IMG/VR virus record: IMGVR_UViG_3300008952_000009
Location: 82,627-146,626 of that record
Strand: one strand, 5' to 3'
DNA length: 64,000 nucleotides
Source of the DNA: a virus
Each line of letters opens with the position of its first letter. Position 1 is the first letter of the stretch. Shown piece by piece: positions 55,312-63,004 of the stretch. The position numbers and the translations under genes were made by a program. The notes beneath the pieces were generated by a model, which was not told the DNA's origin, did no database searches, and saw nothing but the letters and a program-made list of their open reading frames with translations.

Positions 55312-57330
55312 TTAATTAACCTTATTATACTTACTCTTTATGGAAGCTTTTGAACCATCTTCTAAGTAAGTTTTTTCTATTACTTCAGGATTTTGCTGTA
55401 GCGAGAAAGCAGAGAAAGTATCCACAGACACTAATTTCATAACCTTTTCTAACATCTTGACCGTTAGTGCTGGTAGTTTAACCGATACTCCGGCTGTTGG
55501 TGTAACATGCTCATGATTTAGTATTGCACCATACACCTCAATCATATCCTTCTTCAAAGAAGTAATGGCCCCCGCGATTTGTGCCTGGTTGTTTAACATC
55601 TCTTTTAGCAACAAAGTTAGATAGTCGCCTTTGATTAATGGTTGTAACTCATTTGCCTTGTTTGCCGCTATCAAACAAATACCCAAAGGTTCATTTGCAC
55701 CTGACCCTCCTTTTGAGTTTACTGATTCAGCGTTTTCAGTCACCAGTCGAATGCCAGATTTGCGAGATATTATTCTAATTCCATCTGCCTTCATCGCTAT
55801 GCCAGAGATGGCCCTGGATGGTTTTGTCTTCGGCGGTAAGGATAGAGAGAAGTTCTCATCTAAATCAGTTTTTTGAGAAATATAAATTCTTGCAGCGTCC
55901 ATTACCGTGAGTGTTTCACCATTCTCATAAGTAAATCTTTCGGATGTAAAGATTGGTCCAACATGTTGTTTTCTACCTTTCGAGTCGAAAGATATTGGTT
56001 TTGGTGACATTCTACCTACAACAATATCAATTGCACCTGCTTGAGTGTGTCCCTGTCCAGGCCCATACCCAGTACTAAGTCCGGCTGGTCGGTCTCTACC
56101 AAAAACTATCCAGGTATTATTTTTACCCGTAACGACTTTGTCCGATGAGCACTTATCAAAAAAAGGTACTGGTTCTGGAAGAGGTCTGTCCAATAGTCCT
56201 GTATTTGGACCGACACCTACATTTGGCGCAACATCTCTCGCTATACCATCAGTCATAATGACAGGTTGAGACCCTGGTTTTACTTTTGTTGGTGCTGCTG
56301 GTCTTTTATCCTCTACAGATTCTGCCTTTGATTTGACTACAGATGTTGTGCCGTCTTGTCCTAATGTCGGATCTGCTTCAAAATGTTCATATCCGAGGTC
56401 CTCTGGTGTTTCCAGAGGTGCTACTGGAAGTCCAGAAACCGAACCTTCTCCAAATAAAAGATTTGCTTCTCTCATTTCTCGCATAAACCTTTCAACATCT
56501 GCATCATTTACGGGAGGTTTTGGCATACTGAGAGTCATGCCAGCAATCTGATTCGACGCGCCTGGTGGTAAACTTGCCATACCAGGAAGATCAGATAAAG
56601 CGCCTGGTGGTGGTTTTAATGGATATTCTTCAAAACTATATGCGTCATCAGCAGTCGGAGGTATTCTACTATAGAGTATATCATACAAAGAGGGGTGCTC
56701 GGTTTTAAACTTTACTATAAATTGATCTACTGAGGTATTTGCGAACTGATCTGCCTTCCAACCTTGATAATCTTCTTTAGATATCGTATAACTTGCATCA
56801 ACCACACCAAGGCCGCTGACAACTTCAATATAAAGAGTGTCCTCTGTTCTGGTGAACAGGACAGTCTGCTCTGTCAAATCTTCGTCTAATGAAGAGGATT
56901 CGTCTCTTTCAATATCTCTCTGGTTTGCTTCAAGTGGGTCGGCCTGTTCGGTTGGACCAATGGTATCCTCCGCTTCGTCTTCTGGTTCCATACCAGGAGG
57001 ATCTGGGTTGGAGGGAGGAACTTGTCCTGTTCGTGCTGCCTCTCTTATTTCAGACTCTCTTTGTATATCCCTTCTTGCTACTGAGGCATCAGTACCTCGA
57101 ACTGAGTACTGAGATCCACCGATGGGCGTTACAATAAATTCGACACTTTCATTATTGATCCTGTGGCCAAACCATTCGATACCATTCTGCCTGTAGTACT
57201 CTTCTATCCTGTCTTCAAGTTCAAAAATTCCTGAACCATCGGGCTTGGCACTAAGGCGCAGACCTTCCTCTGTAAATTTTGGATTTCCGAGATAAATTGT
57301 TTTTAACTGTTCAAACGTCTTCTGTGCCAT
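55312..57330 (-). CDS. Conserved virion protein, possible tail-spike or hub component (672 aa)
   Basis: The N-terminal 85 residues look like a small globular domain (FGHRINNESVEFIVTPIGG). A long acidic, Pro-rich, probably disordered region follows to about 370. The C-terminal part starts with FFDKCSSDKVVTGKNNTWIV and RDRPAGLSTGYG, then AGAIDIVVGRMSP, which I recall from other aquatic phage genomes without a function. Repeated short strands (GIAMKADGIRIISRKSGIRL) recall beta-prism or gp5/VgrG-like spikes, followed by a helix (LLLKEMLNNQAQIAGAITSL) and NHEHVTPT. Between the 2800-aa protein and the hydrolase-bearing trio, it could be the hub that holds them. The ATG follows AGAAGG. Confidence 0.82.
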   Translation of the reverse strand: MAQKTFEQLKTIYLGNPKFTEEGLRLSAKPDGSGIFELEDRIEEYYRQNGIEWFGHRINNESVEFIVTPIGGSQYSVRGTDASVARRDIQRESEIREAARTGQVPPSNPDPPGMEPEDEAEDTIGPTEQADPLEANQRDIERDESSSLDEDLTEQTVLFTRTEDTLYIEVVSGLGVVDASYTISKEDYQGWKADQFANTSVDQFIVKFKTEHPSLYDILYSRIPPTADDAYSFEEYPLKPPPGALSDLPGMASLPPGASNQIAGMTLSMPKPPVNDADVERFMREMREANLLFGEGSVSGLPVAPLETPEDLGYEHFEADPTLGQDGTTSVVKSKAESVEDKRPAAPTKVKPGSQPVIMTDGIARDVAPNVGVGPNTGLLDRPLPEPVPFFDKCSSDKVVTGKNNTWIVFGRDRPAGLSTGYGPGQGHTQAGAIDIVVGRMSPKPISFDSKGRKQHVGPIFTSERFTYENGETLTVMDAARIYISQKTDLDENFSLSLPPKTKPSRAISGIAMKADGIRIISRKSGIRLVTENAESVNSKGGSGANEPLGICLIAANKANELQPLIKGDYLTLLLKEMLNNQAQIAGAITSLKKDMIEVYGAILNHEHVTPTAGVSVKLPALTVKMLEKVMKLVSVDTFSAFSLQQNPEVIEKTYLEDGSKASIKSKYNKVN

Positions 57331-57343
57331 AAACTTAACCTTC

Positions 57344-57352
57344 TATATTATA
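57344..57352 (-). promoter_or_regulatory. Possible late promoter in the 65-base gap before the baseplate genes
   Basis: On the minus strand the gap 57331-57395 reads as an A-rich stretch followed by TTAATTATAATATAG and then the AGAAGG ribosome-binding site. TATAATATA resembles TATAATAAAT at 2893-2902 and the T4 late core TATAAATA. It is one of the few gaps long enough for a promoter. There is no clear -35 element. Weak evidence. Confidence 0.25.
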
Positions 57353-57395
57353 ATTAATCTCTTGTTGTTTTTTTGTATATCTTCAAATTGCTAGA

Positions 57396-57998
57396 TCACC
57401 TACTTTTCAGGGGTTTCACTATAGCGCCTTTAGCGCCGAACTTTTGTTTGGATTTGGGGCCCCCTTTCTTTGGTTTTGGTGGTTTTTTGGGATCTTCATA
57501 ATTCAATTCAGATGAGGACGTACCTTCGATTATGCCATAATTGTCCCCTATCATAATAACATCAACTACCCTGTCCTGTGCCATTAAACTAGTTTCTTGA
57601 TCTTCTACAAAAATCTCATATATAACTGGACACAACTCCTTTACTACGTTATTGGGATCAATAAAAGATGAAATCCCAGTGACGATCGCCCTATGCTCCA
57701 CAACTATAATTGCTTCGTCACTGTCTTCAGATCTACGAAAATTGAGAGACCCAATGACGCCATCTCTGTGTGGTTCAGGTATTGCACTTGTTGGTAACTT
57801 TCTAGAACTTATTATAATAGCAGGGTAACGTTTTCCTGCTGCATCTACAGTTCTGGATCTACTCATATGATCGATTGCTGCTTCGGTGTCGACAACAACA
57901 TCTCCCGACAGTGCAAGCACAGTCGAAGCCAAAACGAGCGTCCTCGACGTTTCATAAGATTGAAGTTTTCTTTTTAACTTTTCTAGTTCTTCACTCAT
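57396..57998 (-). CDS. Tail-associated adaptor paralogue 1, without enzyme domain
   Basis: The 200-residue protein carries a module at about 41-160 that is repeated in the next two upstream genes. Shared landmarks are PAIIISSRKLPTSAIPEPH, EDSDEAI, EHRAIVTG, CPVIYEIF and GDNYGIIEG. It then has a Lys/Pro-rich tail (KKPPKPKKGGPKSKQKFGAK) and stops where the neighbours carry an SGNH hydrolase or an M23 peptidase. A charged, helical N-terminus (residues 5-30) is specific to this copy. It may be the bare structural form of the anchor or a copy that lost its enzyme. The start overlaps the stop of the SGNH gene by four bases. Confidence 0.84.
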   Translation of the reverse strand: MSEELEKLKRKLQSYETSRTLVLASTVLALSGDVVVDTEAAIDHMSRSRTVDAAGKRYPAIIISSRKLPTSAIPEPHRDGVIGSLNFRRSEDSDEAIIVVEHRAIVTGISSFIDPNNVVKELCPVIYEIFVEDQETSLMAQDRVVDVIMIGDNYGIIEGTSSSELNYEDPKKPPKPKKGGPKSKQKFGAKGAIVKPLKSR

Positions 57999-59305
57999 AT
58001 CATTATCGCCTTTGTTATCAACTGTGATGACCCTTTTATAGAAGGATGTATGTGATCCATCATCTCGACTTGTGGCGTAGATCCAGCAAAACTAAATGTA
58101 GAATACTTACTAGATATATGGTTATTGACCTCTGTAGTAAATCTACCATAATGGTCTATCTTGGATTGATTGTCGAAATCATTTTTAGTATTAACTTTTC
58201 TTGTTTTACTTCCATTCCAAGGAAGGTTTACTAACATCACCCTGACCTCATATCCCGACTTTATTCCAAGAGCAACGATTGCATCAATATTCTTTTTTGC
58301 AAGATCAGCAGTGAATGATGTATTTCTATTCTTTCCATAACCGCCTCTTGCATGCTTTCCCCAACCTGATTGACCAAGAGCATCGTTTGTCCCTGCTGAT
58401 ACTATCATCACTTTTTTCTTTCCCGAAGTAGTTAGTGTCGTTTTCCCAAAATGTGCTTTAAGTCTTCGAAGTATCTGCGCTGTGGTGGCGCCCGAAAGAG
58501 CAACGGAGGTTTTGCATTGGTAATATAAGTTCTTACCTCGACAGTGAGGGTAATTTATGATTCCTTGACCGACGGCGGCGATGGTCATTCCAGCGGCGAT
58601 ACTATCCCCAACAATCAAAAATTCAGTTTCTTTGATGTCTGGTTTTTCTTTTATTGCATCTGCAAGGGATTTGCCAGGTGTTGTATTTTTTGGTGATGGT
58701 TTCGGTACACCCTTCGAGGCATCTTTTAATTTATTTGACTGCTTTTTTTTAAACTTGTCTTCCGTTTTGGGTTTGTCTTTTGGCTTAGGTGGTTTTTCCC
58801 CCTTAACATATGGCAGTCCAGATGCTTTTTGAGATCTTACTATTCCATAATTTGGTCCAAGCATTCGCACGACGCAACTTCTGTTAGTCTGCATGTCAGT
58901 ACCATCTTCCGATTCCCCAACTTCATATACGATTGTCAACATTTCAGCTGGTAATTTTGCGGGATTCACATGACTGCCCTGACCTGCGACGATGGCATAG
59001 TGCCTAGATAAAGTTATTGAGTTAGTTGTATCTGAGTCTTCATCTTTGGATACTATTCTCAAAGATGATAACACCTTATCGTGTGCTGGGGAAATTTGTG
59101 ATACGGAGATCTTTTCTGTTTTTATTATTATAGCAGGAGTAAACTCTTCACTGTACCCCACCACTCTTGATTTGGATAGGTGTGCGGCCGCAGTGCGAAG
59201 TCTAGACTCAAACGATTCGCCTGGTGTGTGTGATACCACGTCTTCGTCGAGTACCTGATTACCAGAACCTGCTTCTGTAAATAAGGAATATTTATCTTTA
59301 CTCAT
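57995..59305 (-). CDS. Tail-associated adaptor paralogue 2 with SGNH/GDSL hydrolase
   Basis: I start at the ATG at 59305 (MSKDKYSLFTEAGSGN), which overlaps the previous stop (ATGA) and has GGAG upstream; the longer frame to 59368 runs inside the M23 gene. The 436-residue protein has the shared module at about 38-158 (PAIIIKTEKISVSQISPAH, RHYAIVAG, GPNYGIVRS), a Lys/Pro-rich linker (170-225), then an SGNH hydrolase. The catalytic blocks are GDS at 233-235 (Ser235), SGATT at 271-275, AGTND at 304-308 and DHIH at 417-420 (Asp417, His420). SGNH enzymes commonly remove acyl groups from polysaccharide or peptidoglycan, so it may deacetylate the host surface during infection. Substrate not determinable. 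Confidence 0.92.
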   Translation of the reverse strand: MSKDKYSLFTEAGSGNQVLDEDVVSHTPGESFESRLRTAAAHLSKSRVVGYSEEFTPAIIIKTEKISVSQISPAHDKVLSSLRIVSKDEDSDTTNSITLSRHYAIVAGQGSHVNPAKLPAEMLTIVYEVGESEDGTDMQTNRSCVVRMLGPNYGIVRSQKASGLPYVKGEKPPKPKDKPKTEDKFKKKQSNKLKDASKGVPKPSPKNTTPGKSLADAIKEKPDIKETEFLIVGDSIAAGMTIAAVGQGIINYPHCRGKNLYYQCKTSVALSGATTAQILRRLKAHFGKTTLTTSGKKKVMIVSAGTNDALGQSGWGKHARGGYGKNRNTSFTADLAKKNIDAIVALGIKSGYEVRVMLVNLPWNGSKTRKVNTKNDFDNQSKIDHYGRFTTEVNNHISSKYSTFSFAGSTPQVEMMDHIHPSIKGSSQLITKAIMI

Positions 59306-60705
59306 CTCTTGCGCTCCGCCCTCATAAATCCCGCTTTTTTGCCTGCGACATGAGTTTCTAGGCTCCAATCATTTGGTCCTAAAGTAATTGTCTGCCCCTT
59401 GGCGAACGGTATCGAGTAGGTATATCCGTCCTTACCCCTAAACCTATAGATATACCCTTCTTCCTTTACTTTTTTATTGTGGGCAGCTAAGACTTCCCTG
59501 AATTTCTTTAAGTTCTTAAGATAATTCTCCACTGTCTTTTTGGGGTTTCCTATAACTTTCCCTTTAATTGGACTATAGATTTTGGTGCCTTCGAGGGCGC
59601 CAATATCCAGTCCGCCGTGAGAAGTTCCTGCTGCCCTCTTTTGTCCAAATTCTGCAAAACCAGCTGGGGCGTACACGTTTCCACCTTTGCCTGAGTTTAT
59701 GTAGTAATCCCATGCTTTACCCTTATTGAGTGGGTGTTTGTTGCATACTTTGGCCAGGTGTCTGCGGGGATTATACTTTTTCTGTTTGCGGCCGCGCCAT
59801 CTTACAACCTCGATATGAGTGTGAGGGAATTGATCCTTACCTTCCTTGTTCAAAGGGTCCATCATACCAGACCTGCCAACCATTCCTAAATAATCCCCAA
59901 CCTCAACTTTGCCGTTTTCTAGAAGCGCTTCATTTACGGCTTGAAAATGAAAGAATTTAAGAATATAGTTATCAATAAGAGAGTCATTATTGCCAACACC
60001 CACGAGCGAGACCCTCACGCCAGCCGACCAAGAACTTCTGACACTATTGCCATACCCTGGAGCAAATCTAACCATATTATGTATAATGACATAAACTGCG
60101 ATTGTGTGATTCAATTTTAAATCCTTAAATCCATTAGGTCCGTCTTCTGGTACTGGCACAACCACCAATTCGCCGCGAGGGTTGCGGTAAAACGCTGGTT
60201 TAGCTGGGGGTCGGTCGACTCCGAGTTCTATAGCACCAGACTTAATGTGAGAATCCACAATACCATAATCTGTCGACAACATTTGAACCCTAACTTCTCT
60301 AATGGTATTCTGATTGGTTGTAACATCCGTCGAAGAGTCTGTGAATTCATATATTACTGTAAATATCTCAGCAGGCATGGTAATTGCGTTTCGTCCTCCA
60401 GTAAGTCCCTCAACTGCACAATAATGCCTAATGACAGACATTGCAGTATCTGAATCGGTATCCACGGATTCTGGATTTATTAAATCCCGTGCCTTTTGGT
60501 GAGCGTCTGGGATTTGAGATATACTTATCTTTTGCGACTTCAATATCAAGGCACTCCTCGTATTCAGTAATGATTCCGTCTTTGCTGAAGCGTGTGAGTT
60601 TAGGGACTCAATATTATCCGTGATGTCGGTGCCGACTGCTTGGGTTTTTGAAGTGTCCAACGTTGTGTCGGTCATAGAATAGTGTAGATATTTTGATGAT
60701 GTCAC
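59302..60705 (-). CDS. Tail-associated adaptor paralogue 3 with permuted M23-type metallopeptidase
   Basis: The 467-residue protein starts at GTG 60705, supported by GGAGG. The shared module spans about 40-153 (SALILKSQKISISQIPDAH, RHYCAVEG, STDYGIVDS). The rest carries M23 (lysostaphin/LytM) motifs in reversed order. First come GYGN (217-220), FFHF (His253), VEVGDYLGMVGRSG (267-280), PHTH (His295, His297) and the family end YNPRRHL. Only then comes TSHGGLDIGALEGTKIYSP (His363, Asp367) with KGKV. In normal M23 enzymes the HxxxD block precedes HxH. All zinc ligands are present once, so this looks like a circularly permuted domain. It would cleave peptidoglycan cross-links at entry or lysis. 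Confidence 0.9.
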   Translation of the reverse strand: MTSSKYLHYSMTDTTLDTSKTQAVGTDITDNIESLNSHASAKTESLLNTRSALILKSQKISISQIPDAHQKARDLINPESVDTDSDTAMSVIRHYCAVEGLTGGRNAITMPAEIFTVIYEFTDSSTDVTTNQNTIREVRVQMLSTDYGIVDSHIKSGAIELGVDRPPAKPAFYRNPRGELVVVPVPEDGPNGFKDLKLNHTIAVYVIIHNMVRFAPGYGNSVRSSWSAGVRVSLVGVGNNDSLIDNYILKFFHFQAVNEALLENGKVEVGDYLGMVGRSGMMDPLNKEGKDQFPHTHIEVVRWRGRKQKKYNPRRHLAKVCNKHPLNKGKAWDYYINSGKGGNVYAPAGFAEFGQKRAAGTSHGGLDIGALEGTKIYSPIKGKVIGNPKKTVENYLKNLKKFREVLAAHNKKVKEEGYIYRFRGKDGYTYSIPFAKGQTITLGPNDWSLETHVAGKKAGFMRAERKR

Positions 60706-60706
60706 C

Positions 60707-60997
60707 CTAGTCCTCCGAAGAGTTTATCATCTCAAACAAGCTATCCTTTTCATCTTCGGAAATGGAGTTGTCGACCTTAGAACTCTTTTTGTGTTGTAGT
60801 GCTGCAATCTTAACTAACTGTTCATTTGACCTTTGAAGGGTTTCTAAATACTTTGCCGCCACCAGGCCAACTTCTCGATGGCGGTCGGTTGTCTCTTGCA
60901 TGTATTTCATCAGATTTGTCAACAAAACTTTCGTTGCGGCACGATCTTCGGTGACGTTTCTGGTTGCTTCTGATATTAATTCTTCAATCTCTTTCAT
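60707..60997 (-). CDS. Small helical acidic protein beside the late sigma factor
   Basis: The 96-residue product begins MKEIEELISEATRNVTEDRA, is helical through residue 70, and ends in an acidic, hydrophobic tail, DEKDSLFEMINSSED. In T4 the late co-activator gp33 is a similarly small partner of gp55 with a C-terminal hydrophobic-acidic sliding-clamp-binding segment. Size, location next to the sigma factor gene and the tail fit, but the sequence similarity is not convincing. It may equally be a chaperone for the tail proteins that follow. Confidence 0.75.
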   Translation of the reverse strand: MKEIEELISEATRNVTEDRAATKVLLTNLMKYMQETTDRHREVGLVAAKYLETLQRSNEQLVKIAALQHKKSSKVDNSISEDEKDSLFEMINSSED

Positions 60998-61009
60998 ACA
61001 ATAAATATG

Positions 61010-61714
61010 CTAAATTTGAAATTTATCACCCCGTTCATATTTGATCACAAAGTACTTATACCTTTCCCTCATCTTATTCAATGTATTTACTATCTGCTTT
61101 GTTTTGAGTCCAGTAATTTCTCTTAAATACAAATAGACCGCTTTTTTGTTTAAGATTTCTATATCCTCAACATTTTCTAAAAGTATCTTCACAGCAGACA
61201 ATACTTTCTTTTCATTATCCTTGGTGAAGAGGTTTGAACCTTGCCATCGATCAACCTCTAGTTTTAAATACCCCCAGAACTCGTACTTCTCTCGCCTATT
61301 GACATAACCTTCATCGTTGTATATCAACCGTTCGTGCTGGTTTTCTTTGACGATCTCCTCATAAGCAACCTCTCTTTTTACTTTTGTGGAATTCTTCTTG
61401 AACTGGTGAATGAACCAATGCTTCGTAATTACGGAAAAATAAGAAAATGCTTTAGATCCTCTATTCGGGTCGTACTTGCTGAGAATAGTTGTTAACCAAA
61501 CTTTACAATCGTCTTTCAGGACATCTATGTTTGGTATGTTTGTGAAGTTATAAGTGTAGATGATCTTATCAACCATCTCACTAAAGGCGGGTTGTATATA
61601 TTGTACATACAGTTTTTCACGTTTATCTCTACTTTCAGTAGAACAATATTCGACTATTGCATCCTCGTGAACACTTGTAAAGTAATAATTTTTAGTCCTC
61701 TTCTTTCTCGGCAT
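61010..61714 (-). CDS. gp55: Late-transcription sigma factor, T4 gp55 type
   Basis: The 234-residue protein replaces the host sigma on RNA polymerase to read late promoters. A sigma70 region-2-like core lies at about 70-110: KVWLTTILSKYDPNRGSKAF then SYFSVITKHWFIHQFKKNS, which corresponds to the core-binding and -10 recognition helices. The N-terminus is basic and helical. The C-terminus (YLYLREITGLKTKQIVNTLN) looks like a small helix-turn-helix, which I recall in cyanophage gp55 but which is poorly developed in T4. Its ATG overlaps the end of the upstream membrane-protein gene. It should control the head and tail genes of this window. Confidence 0.9.
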   Translation of the reverse strand: MPRKKRTKNYYFTSVHEDAIVEYCSTESRDKREKLYVQYIQPAFSEMVDKIIYTYNFTNIPNIDVLKDDCKVWLTTILSKYDPNRGSKAFSYFSVITKHWFIHQFKKNSTKVKREVAYEEIVKENQHERLIYNDEGYVNRREKYEFWGYLKLEVDRWQGSNLFTKDNEKKVLSAVKILLENVEDIEILNKKAVYLYLREITGLKTKQIVNTLNKMRERYKYFVIKYERGDKFQI

Positions 61715-62000
61715 CCCCTTCCTCTTCTGTTTCTATCTCTACCAGTGCCATAAGGTCACCGTACTCATCTAGAGAATCTAAAATTCCTTTCGAGTGATCA
61801 ATCAAAGCTTGCAAAGTCTGATCTCCATAAAACATCTCTGCTTCGTGAATTTGTTCCACATGCATCCTGAATACACTAATCATCTCGTACACCGAGTCTA
61901 TGTTAGATCCGACAATCAACATACGGCGGGCGAGTCGCGTAGCGTAGAATATCAACAACCCGTTCAATACTACTGAAAATAATAAAAACAACTCAATCAT
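61692..62000 (-). CDS. Small membrane-anchored acidic protein
   Basis: The 102-residue product has one N-terminal membrane segment (MIELFLLFSVVLNGLLIFYA) followed by basic residues (RLARRM), a helical middle and a strongly acidic tail (VEIETEEEGDAEKEED). The basic flank suggests the tail faces the cytoplasm. It overlaps the zinc-ribbon gene upstream by eight bases and the sigma factor gene by 23. No family is recognised. Confidence 0.78.
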   Translation of the reverse strand: MIELFLLFSVVLNGLLIFYATRLARRMLIVGSNIDSVYEMISVFRMHVEQIHEAEMFYGDQTLQALIDHSKGILDSLDEYGDLMALVEIETEEEGDAEKEED

Positions 62001-62253
62001 CTTTGTAAACCTTACTCTTTAAATTCTTCTTCTCTTTTTTGATTTCAGATTTTGCTTCCTCAATATGAGATTTAACAACGTCGCCAGCTTTTGCCTTAAA
62101 CTTGTCCTTATCTACCTTCTGCCCTATATCGGACACAACCTTGATGATGTGATCGGATGAACATATCTCGCAGGATTCCTGCTCTTGATCCATCCTAAGA
62201 AAAGCGCTAAAATTCTCCTCACATTCTAAGCAAAGAAATTCATAAATCGGCAT
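61993..62253 (-). CDS. FmdB-type zinc-ribbon protein
   Basis: From the ATG at 62253 the 86-residue product begins MPIYEFLCLECEENFSAFLR and continues QESCEICSSDHIIKVVSD. This is the CXXC...CXXC zinc ribbon of FmdB-like putative regulatory proteins, including the typical MPIYEF start. The longer frame to 62289 lies in the preceding gene. The C-terminal 45 residues are a Lys/Glu-rich helix. These small zinc ribbons are frequent in bacteria and phages, and their function is largely unknown. Confidence 0.83.
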   Translation of the reverse strand: MPIYEFLCLECEENFSAFLRMDQEQESCEICSSDHIIKVVSDIGQKVDKDKFKAKAGDVVKSHIEEAKSEIKKEKKNLKSKVYKDD

Positions 62254-62257
62254 TATA

Positions 62258-62464
62258 CTAATCGCTTCCAACTGTACTATTTGTTTCATTCACATCCATA
62301 AGATGCGATGTATCAATAGTTGGAGGGTTTAATATAATAATCTCCTCGTTTTCACCCAACATTAAATCAAACCCCCTCAATACTGGGGTGATATCCGTTT
62401 GCTTCATTAGTGAGTCTTGTAGTGCCAACATAATTGCACCAAGTGCTTGATCAGATAATTTCAT
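62258..62464 (-). CDS. Small hypothetical protein
   Basis: The 68-residue product begins MKLSDQALGAIMLALQDSLM and contains VLRGFDLMLGENEEIIILNP, a segment I recall from other T4-like marine phages without an assigned function. The AGGAGG ribosome-binding site lies six bases before the ATG and inside the end of the APS-kinase gene, with a four-base gene overlap, so the two are probably coupled. No membrane segment or metal site is visible. Confidence 0.8.
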   Translation of the reverse strand: MKLSDQALGAIMLALQDSLMKQTDITPVLRGFDLMLGENEEIIILNPPTIDTSHLMDVNETNSTVGSD

Positions 62465-63003
62465 TTTTTTCCTCCTGTTTCTTCTAAAATAAAATTTACT
62501 AAATTTTCTACCGACTGGTCAATAGTTTCCTTATTGGTGTCGATAATTAAATCTGCGTTCTTTGGTTCTTGGAATGGATCCGAAATGCCCGTAAAGTTCG
62601 GGATATGCTCAGGATCCGTTTTAGGTAAAAGTGCCTTTCTGTACAATCCTTTGGGATCTCTCTCAATTAAGGTTTCAATATCACACTTAACATAAACAAT
62701 CCTAGACAGCGGGTTGTCAGACTTTACCTCTCTCCGTATATCATCATAAGGGTTTATTGCAGACATTACACAGACCACTTTGTTGCGGGACAAAACCTTC
62801 CCAACAAACGAAAGTCTTCTGATATTAGTGTTCCTGTCCTCTTTTGAAAACCCAAGGTCCTTGCAGAGTCCCTCTCTATATTCGTCACCGTCGATAACCT
62901 CTACATTATAACCCATCTCTCTTAGGCGGGTTTGTGCTAAAAAAGTCATTGTAGACTTACCTGCGCCACTCATGCCTGTCATCTGTACAAAAATACCACT
63001 CAT
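62461..63003 (-). CDS. cysC: Adenylylsulfate (APS) kinase-like protein
   Basis: APS kinase phosphorylates adenosine 5'-phosphosulfate to PAPS, the universal sulfate donor. The 180-residue protein has the P-loop GMSGAGKST at 10-18, the DGDEYREGLCKDLGFSKEDR block at 38-57, followed by NIRR, the RDPKGLYRKA motif at 115-124, and NFTGISDPFQEP near 136-147, all in the normal order and length. Related kinases can act on other nucleotide diphosphates: a CysC-like enzyme in Campylobacter capsule synthesis uses cytidine diphosphoramidate. No ATP sulfurylase is in the window. Its neighbours, a nucleotidyltransferase and UDP-glucose dehydrogenase, point to sugar or glycan modification rather than bulk sulfur assimilation. 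Confidence 0.92.
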   Translation of the reverse strand: MSGIFVQMTGMSGAGKSTMTFLAQTRLREMGYNVEVIDGDEYREGLCKDLGFSKEDRNTNIRRLSFVGKVLSRNKVVCVMSAINPYDDIRREVKSDNPLSRIVYVKCDIETLIERDPKGLYRKALLPKTDPEHIPNFTGISDPFQEPKNADLIIDTNKETIDQSVENLVNFILEETGGKK

Positions 63004-63004
63004 A

